Source: Candidatus Stercoripulliclostridium merdipullorum
GTDB taxonomy: Bacteria; Bacillota; Clostridia; Christensenellales; DTU072
DNA: 64,000 nucleotides
NCBI GenBank assembly: GCA_018713745.1
Contig: DVOH01000024.1
Span: 1-64,000, forward strand
Direction of reading: 5' to 3'
The notes below the pieces were generated by a model. That model was not told where the DNA came from. It saw nothing but the letters and a program-made list of their open reading frames with translations, and searched no databases. The position numbers and the translations under genes were made by a program. Position 1 is the first letter of the stretch, and each line of letters starts with the position of its first letter. Shown here in pieces: positions 9,969-20,062 of the stretch.

Positions 9969-10874
9969 ATGAAGCATCTTTTGGGACTCAAAGACGTCGA
10001 AGCGGCAGAGATTCGCGAAATTCTCGACACTGCCGTCAGCATGAAAAAACTTCTGCGGCAAAACGTCAAAAAACTCCCCCAGCTGCAAAGCAAAAGCGTC
10101 ATCACGCTGTTTTACGAGAATTCCACCCGAACGCGGGTATCCTTCGAGCTTGCGGCAAAGTATATGTCTGCCGCGACCGTCAACGTGTCGGCATCGACCA
10201 GTTCGGTGCAGAAGGGCGAAACGCTGATCGATACGGGCAGAACCCTTGACGCCATGAAGACGGACGTCGTCATTATGCGGCATCCGATGGCGGGCGCGCC
10301 CAAGCTCTTGTCCGAGAACGTTCGCGCTTCGGTCATCAATGCCGGGGACGGGATGAACGAGCATCCCACTCAGGCACTGCTCGATATGTTTACGCTGTAC
10401 GAAAAATTCGGCACGCTCAAAGGTCTGACCGTTGCCATCGTCGGCGACGTCATGCACTCCCGTGTCGCAAAAAGCAATGTGTTCGGGCTGACCAAAATGG
10501 GGAGCGAAGTGCGATTGTTTTCACCCTCGACGCTTGCATTGCCCGAGATCGGGCGGCTCGGCGCCAAAGTGATGAACAGCCGTGCCGACGCCATCCGCGA
10601 TGCCGATGCGGTCATGGGACTTCGCATTCAGCTGGAGCGACAGAAGGGAGGGCTGTTTCCCAGCCTGTCCGAATACAATCGCTTTTTCGGCGTCAACGAA
10701 GAAGATCTCAAGGGGGCAAAGCCCGGCGCGTTGGTTATGCACCCGGGTCCCGTCAACCGCGGCGTCGAAATGTCGGGCGCGGTGATCGATTCGGCACAGA
10801 GCGTCATCAACGAACAGGTGCTCAACGGCGTGGCGGTCAGGATGGCGATTCTGTTTCTGCTGACGCGCAACTAA
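9969..10874 (+). CDS. pyrB: Aspartate carbamoyltransferase catalytic subunit
   Basis: 'FYENSTRTRVSFELAAKY', 'HPTQALLDMFT'. Confidence 0.95.
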   Translation: MKHLLGLKDVEAAEIREILDTAVSMKKLLRQNVKKLPQLQSKSVITLFYENSTRTRVSFELAAKYMSAATVNVSASTSSVQKGETLIDTGRTLDAMKTDVVIMRHPMAGAPKLLSENVRASVINAGDGMNEHPTQALLDMFTLYEKFGTLKGLTVAIVGDVMHSRVAKSNVFGLTKMGSEVRLFSPSTLALPEIGRLGAKVMNSRADAIRDADAVMGLRIQLERQKGGLFPSLSEYNRFFGVNEEDLKGAKPGALVMHPGPVNRGVEMSGAVIDSAQSVINEQVLNGVAVRMAILFLLTRN

Positions 10875-10886
10875 AAGGAGGAAGCT

Positions 10887-12143
10887 ATGCTGTTACTCAA
10901 AAACTGTATGGTAAAAGACGAAATCGTCGACGTCGGAATCGACGGCAAAACAATCGTCGCAATCGGAAAGGGGCTGGAGGCAGAAGGCGCCGCGGTCGTC
11001 GAAGTCGGCGGCAAAACGTTGCTTCCTGCGTTTGTCGATATGCACACGCACCTGCGCGAACCGGGTTACGAATACAAAGAGGATATTGCCTCGGGCGCGG
11101 CGGCGGCGGTCAAGGGCGGTTTTTCGGCGATTGCCTGCATGCCCAACACCCTGCCGATTTGTGACAATGCCGCAGTGGTCGGATATATCCGGCAAAGAGC
11201 AAAAGAAGTAGACCTCTGCAAAGTGTATCCCGTCGGTGCGATCACCAAAGGGGAGCAGGGGGAAGAACTTGCCGAGATGGGCAAGATGAAAGAGGCGGGT
11301 GCCGTTGCCGTCAGCGATGACGGTCGTCCCGTCGAGCGCGCGGTGATGATGCGCCACGCCATCGAATACGCTTCGGACTTCGGACTGCCGGTTCTGTCGC
11401 ACTGCGAGGACAAGAGCCTTGCCGAAGGCGGTTCGGTCAACGAAGGGTATTACAGTATGTTGACGGGACTCAAAGGAATTTCGGCTGCGAGCGAAGAGAT
11501 TATGGCAAGCCGCGAAATTCTGCTGGCGGAAGCGCTCAACCGTCCCGTACATCTTTGCCATATTTCGACCAAAGGAACGGTCAGAATGGTGCGGGAAGCC
11601 AAGGCGCGCGGCGTGCGCGTCACGGCGGAAACCTGTCCCCATTATTTTGCCGCGGACGACTCGATGGTAGCGACCTTCGATGCCCGTACCAAAGTCAATC
11701 CGCCCCTCCGGGGTCTTGAAGACGTAGCCGCAATCAAGGCGGGGCTACAGGACGGGACGATCGACGCCATCGTGACCGATCACGCCCCGCACGCCTTCGA
11801 CGAGAAAAACGTCGAGTATCAGCTGGCAGCGTTCGGGATCAGCGGGATCGAAACGTCTTTTGCGCTTTCATATACCAATCTGGTCGAAACGGGACTCCTT
11901 TCACTCGAAAAACTGAGCGAACTGATGACGACCAACCCTGCAAAGATCCTCGGGATTCCGTATGGCGAAATCAAAGAAGGGGGGCTGGCGGATCTTGTTG
12001 TCGTCGATCTCGGCGCCGAGTGGATCATCGATCCCGCCGACTTCCGCTCCAAAGGAAAAAACACGCCGTTTGCCGGACGCCGCGTGCACGGAAAAGTGCT
12101 GATGACGCTCGTCGAAGGGCAGATCAAATATAAGGAGGCATAG
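10887..12143 (+). CDS. pyrC: Dihydroorotase
   Basis: 'DMHTHLREPGYEYKEDI', 'ATDHAPH'-type 'VTDHAPHAFDEK'. Confidence 0.95.
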   Translation: MLLLKNCMVKDEIVDVGIDGKTIVAIGKGLEAEGAAVVEVGGKTLLPAFVDMHTHLREPGYEYKEDIASGAAAAVKGGFSAIACMPNTLPICDNAAVVGYIRQRAKEVDLCKVYPVGAITKGEQGEELAEMGKMKEAGAVAVSDDGRPVERAVMMRHAIEYASDFGLPVLSHCEDKSLAEGGSVNEGYYSMLTGLKGISAASEEIMASREILLAEALNRPVHLCHISTKGTVRMVREAKARGVRVTAETCPHYFAADDSMVATFDARTKVNPPLRGLEDVAAIKAGLQDGTIDAIVTDHAPHAFDEKNVEYQLAAFGISGIETSFALSYTNLVETGLLSLEKLSELMTTNPAKILGIPYGEIKEGGLADLVVVDLGAEWIIDPADFRSKGKNTPFAGRRVHGKVLMTLVEGQIKYKEA

Positions 12144-12147
12144 AAGA

Positions 12148-13074
12148 TTGGATCAACTGATCAAAGCGATTATCGACAAACAAAGCGTTGCCGTCGTCGG
12201 TCTGGACACGGCGTTCGACTATCTCCCCGAAGGGATGCGCCAAAACGTGACGCGTGCGTCCGAAGCGGCAGAAAGCATTTTGGAATTCAATCTTAACGTC
12301 ATCAACGCCGTCAAGGATCTTGCTCCCGCGGTGAAGGTGCAGATTGCCTATTACGAAATGTACGGGGTCGAGGGACTGATGGCGTTCCGTGAAACCGTCC
12401 GTTACGCCCGCAAGGCTGGGCTCGTCGTGATGGCGGACGCCAAACGCAACGATATCGGTTCGACGGCGGAGTGCTATGCCAAGGCATTCCTCGGCAAAAG
12501 CAAAATCAACGATCTGACCTTCGAGCCGTTCGGCGCGGATATTCTTACCGTCAACGGCTACCTCGGCGTAGACGGCATCAAACCGTTTCTGGACGTGATG
12601 CGCGATCGGGACAAAGGGATTTTCGTACTGGTCAAAACCTCCAATCCGTCGAGCGGGCAACTTCAGAACCTCGTTTTGCAAGACGGCAGAACGGTATTCG
12701 AGTGCATGGGCGATCTCGTCGAAGAGTGGGGCAGCGACAATATCGGCGCTTACGGCTACAGCAAAGTCGGTGCCGTCGTCGGCGCAACTCATCCCGTCGA
12801 AGCGGCAACGCTGCGCAAACGTCTGCCGCATACTTTCTTCCTGATCCCGGGTTACGGCGCGCAGGGCGGCACGGCGGATGATCTTGCGGTTTCGTTTGAC
12901 GAGCGCGGCCTCGGCGGCGCGGTCAACAATTCGCGCGGGATTCTGCTTGCTTACCGCAAGGAGCGTTATCAAGGACAAAAGTATTACGAAGCGGCTCGCA
13001 ATGCGCTGACCGATATGCAGCAAGATATTGCGCGTGCGTTACGCAACAAAGGAATCAATCGTATAGGAGAATAA
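12148..13074 (+). CDS. pyrF: Orotidine-5'-phosphate decarboxylase (long form)
   Basis: 'VMADAKRNDIGSTAECYA'; TTG start preceded by AAGGAGG. Confidence 0.95.
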   Translation: MDQLIKAIIDKQSVAVVGLDTAFDYLPEGMRQNVTRASEAAESILEFNLNVINAVKDLAPAVKVQIAYYEMYGVEGLMAFRETVRYARKAGLVVMADAKRNDIGSTAECYAKAFLGKSKINDLTFEPFGADILTVNGYLGVDGIKPFLDVMRDRDKGIFVLVKTSNPSSGQLQNLVLQDGRTVFECMGDLVEEWGSDNIGAYGYSKVGAVVGATHPVEAATLRKRLPHTFFLIPGYGAQGGTADDLAVSFDERGLGGAVNNSRGILLAYRKERYQGQKYYEAARNALTDMQQDIARALRNKGINRIGE

Positions 13075-13075
13075 T

Positions 13076-14161
13076 ATGGCTTATCTTACTTTGAGTGACG
13101 GAACCATTTACGAAGGCAGGGGCTTCGGCTACAAAGGCGATGTGATCGGCGAAGTCGTATTTAATACCGGGATGTCGGGTTATCAAGAACTTCTGACCGA
13201 CCCGTCCTATGTCGGACAGATTGTCAATATGACCTATCCGCTGATCGGCAATTACGGCGTCAACCGTGACGACGTCGAGTCCGACACGCCGCACGTCAAA
13301 GGCTTTGTCGTGCGCGACTATTGCGAAGTACCCAGCAACTGGCAGTGTACCGATACGCTGGACAGCTATCTGAAAGAAAACAAGGTCGTAGCCTTGCAAG
13401 GCATCGACACCCGCGCCTTGACGCGTAAACTGCGTGACAAAGGGACGATGGTCGGCATTATTTCGCAGGAAATGCCGACGGCGGAGCAGATGCTTGCGGT
13501 GCGTTCCTTCCGGATTGTCGACTCGGTACGACAGGTGACGACGCGGGAAGCGTACGAGCAAAAATCCGATCATTCCTGCGGACTGAAGGTTGCGGTGCTG
13601 GACTACGGTCTGAAGCGGAATATTCTGGCAAGTCTGAAGCATATCGGATTGGATCTCAAAGTGTTCCCGAGCAATGCGTCTTATGAAGAAATCATGACAT
13701 ACGATCCCGACGGTATTATGTTGACCAACGGACCGGGGGATCCCAAGGACAACCCCGAAGCAATCGAAACCATCCGCAAGCTGATCGGAAAAAAACCGAT
13801 TTTCGGCATTTGCCTCGGGCATCAGCTTCTCGCCCTTGCGATGGGCGCTGATACCGTCAAACTCAAATACGGACATCGCGGCTCCAACCATCCCGTCAAG
13901 GATATCGAGTCGGGCAGGGTGTACATTACCAGTCAGAATCACGGGTATGCCGTGGACGAAGGAAGCATCGCGCAAGGAACGGTTACGCATGTCAACTGGA
14001 ACGACAAAACAGTCGAAGGGATCGAGTATCCCGATCAAAAGGCGTTTTCGGTGCAGTTCCACCCCGAAGCGCGCCCCGGTCCCAACGACACCACGCATCT
14101 GTTTGTCAAGTTCAAAGAAATGATGATCGCCACAAAGGAGAACGAAAATGCCGAGAGATAA
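13076..14161 (+). CDS. carA: Carbamoyl-phosphate synthase small subunit
   Basis: 'GICLGHQLLALAMGADTVKLKYGHRGSNHPV' glutaminase motif. Confidence 0.97.
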   Translation: MAYLTLSDGTIYEGRGFGYKGDVIGEVVFNTGMSGYQELLTDPSYVGQIVNMTYPLIGNYGVNRDDVESDTPHVKGFVVRDYCEVPSNWQCTDTLDSYLKENKVVALQGIDTRALTRKLRDKGTMVGIISQEMPTAEQMLAVRSFRIVDSVRQVTTREAYEQKSDHSCGLKVAVLDYGLKRNILASLKHIGLDLKVFPSNASYEEIMTYDPDGIMLTNGPGDPKDNPEAIETIRKLIGKKPIFGICLGHQLLALAMGADTVKLKYGHRGSNHPVKDIESGRVYITSQNHGYAVDEGSIAQGTVTHVNWNDKTVEGIEYPDQKAFSVQFHPEARPGPNDTTHLFVKFKEMMIATKENENAER

Positions 14162-17100
14162 AAGTATCAAAAAAGTTCTGATTATCGGAAGCGGTCCGAT
14201 TGCGATCGGACAGGCGGCGGAGTTTGACTATGCCGGAACGCAGGCGTGCCGCGCGTTGCGCGCCGAAGGAATCGAAACGGTACTGGTCAACAGCAATCCC
14301 GCTACGATCATGACCGACAAAAACATGGCGGATCAGGTTTACCTCGAACCGCTGACGGCGGAAGTGCTGAAAAACATCATTCGCCGTGAGCGCCCCGACA
14401 GTCTGTTGCCGACGTTAGGCGGGCAGATCGGACTGAACCTGGCGTGCGAACTCAGCGAATCGGGATTTCTTGCCGAGTATAACGTACGGCTTTTGGGGAC
14501 GACGGTGGAGTCGATTGCGAAATCGGAAGACCGCAAATTGTTCAAAGAAACGATGGAGTCGATCGGCGAACCCTGCATTGACAGCGCGATCGTATACAGT
14601 GTGGAGGAAGCGTTGCAATTTGCCGACGAAGTGGGATATCCCATTATTGTCCGTCCCGCGTACACGTTGGGCGGAACGGGCGGCGGCATGGCGGAAAACG
14701 CCAAAGAACTTGCCGAAGTCTGCAAAGCGGGACTCAAAGCGAGCCGCGTGCACCAGTGTCTGATCGAAAAATCGGTTGCGGGCTGGAAAGAAATCGAGTA
14801 CGAAATGATGCGCGACAGCGCCGGCAACATCATTACCGTCTGCAACATGGAAAACTTCGACCCCGTCGGAATTCATACCGGCGACAGCATCGTCGTCGCG
14901 CCGACGCAGACGCTGCGCGAAAAGGAAGTTCAGATGCTCCGTACCGCGAGCATCAACATCATTTCGGCGCTCGGGATCTGCGGGGGCTGTAACGTTCAGT
15001 TTGCCCTCGATACCGAGAGCATGAAGTATGCCGTTATCGAAGTCAATCCGCGTGTTTCGCGTTCGTCGGCGCTTGCGTCCAAGGCGACGGGCTACCCCAT
15101 CGCCAAAGTGGCGTCCCTCGTTGCCATCGGCTATCATCTCGACGAAATTCTCAACGGCGTGACCGGCAAGACATACGCCTGCTTCGAACCGACGATCGAC
15201 TATGTCGTCTGCAAATTCCCGCGGTGGCCGTTCGACAAATTTACGGCGGCAAACAAGAGCCTCGGCACGCGGATGAAGGCGACGGGCGAAGTCATGGCGA
15301 TCGGTGCCAACTTCGAAGAATCCTTGCTGAAAGCTCTGCGTTCGCTCGAACTCCGTTATGACAGCACCGAACATTTCAAATACGACAACAAGACCAAGGA
15401 CGAACTTTATGTCGAACTGGTCAAAAAGAGCGACGAACGGCTGTTTGTCGTGGCGGCGGCAATGCGCAAAGGGATCAGCATCAATCTGATCAACGAGATC
15501 ACCAAGATCGACAAGTGGTTCCTGACCAAAATTCAAAAGATCGTCGAGCTGGAAGAGAAGATCAAACGCGAAAAAGAAGGGATGCTCGAGCTTAAGACCC
15601 TGCGTCGCTTGAAGCAACTCGGATTTTCGGATACCGCGCTGGCGCGCTGGACGGGAAAAACCGAGGACGAAATCCGTTCTTTGCGCAAGATTTACGGGAT
15701 TCTGCCCGTATACAAAATGGTCGACACCTGCGGAGCGGAATTCGAAGCGGTCAGCCCGTATTTCTATTCGACCTACGATCAGGAGAACGAATCCCGCCGC
15801 AATCCCGAGGACAAGACCATCGTTGTCCTGGGCAGCGGACCCATCCGCATCGGACAGGGCGTCGAATTCGACTACTGCTCGGTGCATTGCATCTGGGCGC
15901 TGAAGCAGGAAGGCTACAAAGCGGTCATCATCAACAACAACCCCGAAACGGTGTCGACCGACTTCGATATTTCGGATAAGCTGTACTTCGAGCCGCTGAC
16001 GCGCGAAGAAGTCTGGAACGTGCTGGAACTCGAACAGCCCGAAGGCGTGATCGTACAGTTCGGCGGACAGACGGCGATCAAACTTGCCGCCGCGGTGGAA
16101 GAGAAAGGATTTAAGATTCTCGGCACGACCGTCGAGTCGATCAACGACGCCGAGGATCGCGAAAAGTTTGACGAGCTTCTCGAAAAACTGGGGCTTGCAC
16201 GACCGAAGGGAACGACGGTATTCAACAAGGAAGAAGCGGTCGAAGCCGCCAACCGTTTGGGATATCCCGTGCTGGTCAGACCTTCTTACGTCTTGGGCGG
16301 GCAGGGGATGGAAATCGCTTATACCGACCGTGATATCGAAGAATATATGGATATCATCTGCGTCAACAAACAGGAGCATCCCGTTCTGGTCGACAAATAC
16401 ATCAGCGGCAAAGAGCTCGAAGTCGACGCCATCTGCGACGGCGAAGATTTTCTGATCCCGGGCATTATGGAACACATCGAACGCACCGGCGTTCACAGCG
16501 GCGACAGCATCAGCGTCTATCCGCCCGTTTCGTTCTCGCCCGAAATCATCGAAAAGATTGTCGAGGCGTCCAGAGTGCTTGCTTTGGGAACCAAAACAAT
16601 CGGTTTGATCAATATTCAGTTTATTCTCAAAGACAACTCCCTGTATGTCATCGAAGTCAATCCTCGCTCTTCGCGTACGGTACCGTTTATCAGCAAGGTG
16701 ACGGGCATCCCGATGATCGCACTTGCCACCAAGTGCTGCCTCGGCGAAAAACTCAAAGATATGGGGTACGGCACCGGGCTTTACAAAGAGAGCAAAGTTT
16801 ATGCCGTCAAAGTGCCGGTGTTCAGCAACGACAAGATTCCCGATCTCGAGATCAGCTTAAGCCCCGAGATGAAGTCGACGGGCGAAGTTCTCGGCTTGTC
16901 GCCCGTGTTTGACGAAGCGCTGCTCAAAGGACTGTACGCCAGCGGCGTCCGCAATTTCAAAAATGCCGGAGTGTTCATTTCGGTCTCCAATAAGTGCAAG
17001 GAAGACGTCGTGCCGCTTGCGCGCAAGCTTGCCGATCACGGCATGAAACTTTATGCAACCGCGGGGACGGCAGCTTATCTTGCCGATCACGGCATCGACG

Positions 17101-17375
17101 CCGAAGTCGTCGGGAAAATGCGCAATTCGGACGATATCGAGCAGCTGATCAAAACCGGAAAAGCCAAAATCATCATCAATACCCCGACCAAAGGGCGCAA
17201 TTCGCACAGCGACGGATTCAAGATGCGCCGTCTTGCCGTCGAGCAGGGTGCCAACTGCTTCACCTCGCTCGATACCGTCGACGCATTCGTGCGCGGACTG
17301 ATGCTCAGCAAAGAAGACAAGGATCTCGGACTTTGCCCCTTGTCCGATTTGGAGAAAATCAATGCGGGAAACTGA
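14148..17375 (+). CDS. carB: Carbamoyl-phosphate synthase large subunit
   Basis: 1075 aa; duplicated ATP-grasp halves ('IIVRPAYTLGGTGGG', 'VLVRPSYVLGGQGMEI'); C-terminal MGS-like domain. Confidence 0.98.
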   Translation: MPRDKSIKKVLIIGSGPIAIGQAAEFDYAGTQACRALRAEGIETVLVNSNPATIMTDKNMADQVYLEPLTAEVLKNIIRRERPDSLLPTLGGQIGLNLACELSESGFLAEYNVRLLGTTVESIAKSEDRKLFKETMESIGEPCIDSAIVYSVEEALQFADEVGYPIIVRPAYTLGGTGGGMAENAKELAEVCKAGLKASRVHQCLIEKSVAGWKEIEYEMMRDSAGNIITVCNMENFDPVGIHTGDSIVVAPTQTLREKEVQMLRTASINIISALGICGGCNVQFALDTESMKYAVIEVNPRVSRSSALASKATGYPIAKVASLVAIGYHLDEILNGVTGKTYACFEPTIDYVVCKFPRWPFDKFTAANKSLGTRMKATGEVMAIGANFEESLLKALRSLELRYDSTEHFKYDNKTKDELYVELVKKSDERLFVVAAAMRKGISINLINEITKIDKWFLTKIQKIVELEEKIKREKEGMLELKTLRRLKQLGFSDTALARWTGKTEDEIRSLRKIYGILPVYKMVDTCGAEFEAVSPYFYSTYDQENESRRNPEDKTIVVLGSGPIRIGQGVEFDYCSVHCIWALKQEGYKAVIINNNPETVSTDFDISDKLYFEPLTREEVWNVLELEQPEGVIVQFGGQTAIKLAAAVEEKGFKILGTTVESINDAEDREKFDELLEKLGLARPKGTTVFNKEEAVEAANRLGYPVLVRPSYVLGGQGMEIAYTDRDIEEYMDIICVNKQEHPVLVDKYISGKELEVDAICDGEDFLIPGIMEHIERTGVHSGDSISVYPPVSFSPEIIEKIVEASRVLALGTKTIGLINIQFILKDNSLYVIEVNPRSSRTVPFISKVTGIPMIALATKCCLGEKLKDMGYGTGLYKESKVYAVKVPVFSNDKIPDLEISLSPEMKSTGEVLGLSPVFDEALLKGLYASGVRNFKNAGVFISVSNKCKEDVVPLARKLADHGMKLYATAGTAAYLADHGIDAEVVGKMRNSDDIEQLIKTGKAKIIINTPTKGRNSHSDGFKMRRLAVEQGANCFTSLDTVDAFVRGLMLSKEDKDLGLCPLSDLEKINAGN

Positions 17376-18123
17376 ACTCGTCATCCGCGCGAACGACAGG
17401 ATCGCGGACGGAATTTATCGCTTGGAACTCGGCGGTGACGTCGGACCGATCGGGGCAGGGCAGTTTCTGAACCTTTCCCTCGGTCGTGCGGACATGCCCC
17501 TCCGTCGTCCCTTCGGGATCGCACGGCATACCGCGGACAGCGTTACGGTATGTTATCAGGTTGTCGGCAAAGGGACGGAGTATCTTGCAACGCTGTCGGC
17601 GGGAGAAAAGCTCCGTGCCGTACTGCCCCTCGGCAACGGCTTCGACGTCGGGGAGGCTCAATCGATTGCGCTGGTCGGAGGAGGCGTCGGAATTTTCCCC
17701 TTGCTCAGCGTGGCGGAAGGATATGACAGAGAATTTCGGTCGTACCTCGGCTATCGGAATGCCGACAAGGTATGTCTGACCGAAGATTTTAAGCGCAGAG
17801 GCGCGGTAAGAATTGCCACCGACGACGGCAGTTACGGCGAGCAGGGGAGCGTGCTTACGATGCTGAAGGAAGATCTTGCCGCAGGGGTGCGGTATGACCT
17901 TGTCCTTGCCTGCGGACCGACTGCGATGCTCAAGGCGATGCAGAAGATGTGGGAAGAACTGCCCGATGCGCCCAAATGCTATATCAGCACCGAAGAACGG
18001 ATGGGTTGCGGCATCGGGGCGTGTCTGGTGTGTACCTGCAAGGTGACGCGCAAAGGGACGACCGAACGCTTGCGTGCCTGCAAAGACGGACCCGTATTCG
18101 AGATCGGGGAGGTGGAGCTGTGA
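17362..18123 (+). CDS. pyrK: Dihydroorotate dehydrogenase electron transfer subunit
   Basis: FAD-binding 'RRPFGIA' and C-terminal 2Fe-2S 'ERMGCGIGACLVCTC'. Confidence 0.95.
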   Translation: MRETELVIRANDRIADGIYRLELGGDVGPIGAGQFLNLSLGRADMPLRRPFGIARHTADSVTVCYQVVGKGTEYLATLSAGEKLRAVLPLGNGFDVGEAQSIALVGGGVGIFPLLSVAEGYDREFRSYLGYRNADKVCLTEDFKRRGAVRIATDDGSYGEQGSVLTMLKEDLAAGVRYDLVLACGPTAMLKAMQKMWEELPDAPKCYISTEERMGCGIGACLVCTCKVTRKGTTERLRACKDGPVFEIGEVEL

Positions 18124-19028
18124 ATACCCAAGTCGAAATCTGCGGCGTAACGTTTCAAAATCCTTTGATTGCCGCTTCGGGAACGTTCGGATTCGGGAGA
18201 GAATATGCCGAACTGTATCCTCTTAGCGAAATCGGCGGAATCAGCACCAAAGGCTTGACGCGCGAGAAGCGGGACGGCAACCCTACGCCGCGCATCGCCG
18301 AGTGTACGGCGGGGATGCTGAATGCCGTGGGACTGCAAAACCCCGGCGTCGAACGGTTTTTGGCAGAAGATCTTGCGTGGCTTAAAGCCCAGGGAACGGT
18401 CGTCATCGCCAACATCGCGGGAAGCGTGGAAGAGGACTATGTCGCCATGGCAAAGCGTCTGGACGGCAAGGTCGATATGCTGGAACTCAATATTTCCTGC
18501 CCCAACGTCAAGTGCGGCGGGATTGCCTTCGGGATTTATCCCGAGTCGATCGAAGCGATTACGCGGGCGGTCAAACAAGAATGCAAAAAAACGCCGCTGA
18601 TCGTCAAACTTTCCCCGAACGTTGCGTCGATTCCGCTCAATGCCAAGGCGGCGGAGCGCGGGGGCGCCGATGCGATTTCGCTGGTCAACACGTTTACGGG
18701 GCTTGCCATCGATCTGAAGCGCCGTCGTCCGATCATCGCCAACGTAACGGGCGGCGTCTCGGGCAGGGCGATCAAACCCATTGCGTTGCGGATGGTATGG
18801 GAAGCGGCAAACGCCGTAACGATTCCCGTCATCGGCATGGGCGGGATTGCGACGGGCGAAGACGTACTCGAATTTATGACGGTGGGCGCCCGCGCCGTGC
18901 AAATCGGTTCGGAAAACATTTTCGATCCCATGGCAATGCCGCGGATCAAGCGTGAAATGATCGCGGCGATGCAACGCCTCGGCATCGAGGACGTCAACGA
19001 TATCGTCAGTACTTTGCAATTATATTAG
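18120..19028 (+). CDS. pyrD: Dihydroorotate dehydrogenase B catalytic subunit
   Basis: 'FGFGREYAELYPLSEIGGISTKGLT', 'LELNISCPNVKCGG'; GTG start overlapping pyrK TGA. Confidence 0.95.
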   Translation: MNTQVEICGVTFQNPLIAASGTFGFGREYAELYPLSEIGGISTKGLTREKRDGNPTPRIAECTAGMLNAVGLQNPGVERFLAEDLAWLKAQGTVVIANIAGSVEEDYVAMAKRLDGKVDMLELNISCPNVKCGGIAFGIYPESIEAITRAVKQECKKTPLIVKLSPNVASIPLNAKAAERGGADAISLVNTFTGLAIDLKRRRPIIANVTGGVSGRAIKPIALRMVWEAANAVTIPVIGMGGIATGEDVLEFMTVGARAVQIGSENIFDPMAMPRIKREMIAAMQRLGIEDVNDIVSTLQLY

Positions 19029-19047
19029 ATCAAACGGAGGAATCACA

Positions 19048-19626
19048 ATGAACAAAGAAGAAATGTTAGCGATTTTCCGCGAAACGGACGGGATCCTCAA
19101 AGGGCACTTTCAACTGGCTTCGGGTCGCCACTCTGATACTTACATGCAATGCGCCAAATTGTTTATGTATCCCAAAAAATCGGCGATGCTTTGCGCCGAA
19201 CTCGCCAAACTGCTGAACGGCGTGGCGATTGACGTGGTTGCATCTCCCGCGGTCGGCGGTGTGATTATGGGATATCAGATGGCGGCGGAACTCGACGTCC
19301 CCAATATCTTTTTTGAGCGGGTCAACGGCGAAATGACGTTGCGTCGCGGATTTACGGTGGAAGCCGGCAAGCGCTATCTCGTGGTCGAAGACGTCGTAAC
19401 GACGGGCGGCAGCGTGCGCGAAGTCGTATCGCTGATCGAATCGATGGGCGGCGAAGTGGCGGCGGTTGCGTCGATCGTCGATCGCAGCAACGGCAAAGTT
19501 GACTTCGGCAAGCCTTATTATGCCTTGCTTCAGATGGAAGTCATCAGCTACGAACCCGACGAATGTCCCCTCTGCAAGCAGGGGATCCCCGTGACGAAGC
19601 CGGGGACGAAAGCCTTGACAAAATAA
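19048..19626 (+). CDS. pyrE: Orotate phosphoribosyltransferase
   Basis: 'YLVVEDVVTTGGSVREV' PRPP motif. Confidence 0.95.
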   Translation: MNKEEMLAIFRETDGILKGHFQLASGRHSDTYMQCAKLFMYPKKSAMLCAELAKLLNGVAIDVVASPAVGGVIMGYQMAAELDVPNIFFERVNGEMTLRRGFTVEAGKRYLVVEDVVTTGGSVREVVSLIESMGGEVAAVASIVDRSNGKVDFGKPYYALLQMEVISYEPDECPLCKQGIPVTKPGTKALTK

Positions 19627-19646
19627 AAATCGGTTCGGATTGACAC

Positions 19647-19674
19647 AAAACAGCCCGTCAGGGCTGTTTTTTTT
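19647..19674. terminator. Intrinsic terminator at end of pyr operon
   Basis: AAAACAGCCC-GTCA-GGGCTGTTTTTTTT. Confidence 0.85.
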
Positions 19675-19897
19675 CGGGCAGAGGGAAGCAGAGAATCTCG
19701 TCGGGCGTGACGTCGACGGCGCGGCAAAGCAGGACGAAGGTATCGAGCTTCGGGAGTTTGTCCGTCGTGCAGTATTGCGTGATCATTTCGGGCGAAACTC
19801 CCGTTTTGCGGGCAATCTCACGCGTGGTCATTCCGCTGGTGCGGATTGCCTGCGACAAACGCTTTTTGATTTCGGCATTGATATAAGGAAGATCCAT
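19658..19897 (-). CDS. XRE-family HTH transcriptional regulator (79 aa)
   Basis: 'GMTTREIARKTGVSPEMITQYCTTDKLPKLDTFVLLCRAVDVTPDEIL'. Confidence 0.85.
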   Translation of the reverse strand: MDLPYINAEIKKRLSQAIRTSGMTTREIARKTGVSPEMITQYCTTDKLPKLDTFVLLCRAVDVTPDEILCFPLPEKKQP

Positions 19898-19909
19898 ATA
19901 TTCAGTTTA

Positions 19910-19923
19910 TAACCAACAGTTAG
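19910..19923. promoter_or_regulatory. Operator-like repeat 1
   Basis: TAACCAACAGTTAG; repeated as TAACCAACGGTTAG at 19939. Confidence 0.6.
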
Positions 19924-19930
19924 AAAATTA

Positions 19931-19959
19931 TTGACAAATAACCAACGGTTAGCTATAAT
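19931..19959 (+). promoter_or_regulatory. Perfect-consensus promoter with embedded operator (19939-19952)
   Basis: TTGACA-17 nt-TATAAT; spacer contains TAACC-AAC-GGTTA dyad. Confidence 0.75.
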
Positions 19960-19965
19960 CGAATT

Positions 19966-20047
19966 ATCACAACCGATCGGCGCTTGCCGAAAGAGGAGTG
20001 CAAAGGGGGAAACAAAAAAGGAGCAATCGCAAGATTGCTCCTTTTTT
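19966..20047 (+). ncRNA. Candidate small RNA (about 80 nt)
   Basis: Predicted start just downstream of the perfect promoter and end at a strong terminator; no convincing small ORF with SD. Confidence 0.35.
20014..20047. terminator. Bidirectional intrinsic terminator
   Basis: AAAAAAGGAGCAATC-GCAA-GATTGCTCCTTTTTT. Confidence 0.9.
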
Positions 20048-20062
20048 GAGTCCAAATATCGG

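Noticed and set aside
14415-16496. 693-aa ORF antisense to carB
   Set aside because: Opposite a clearly conserved gene; antisense open frame caused by codon bias.
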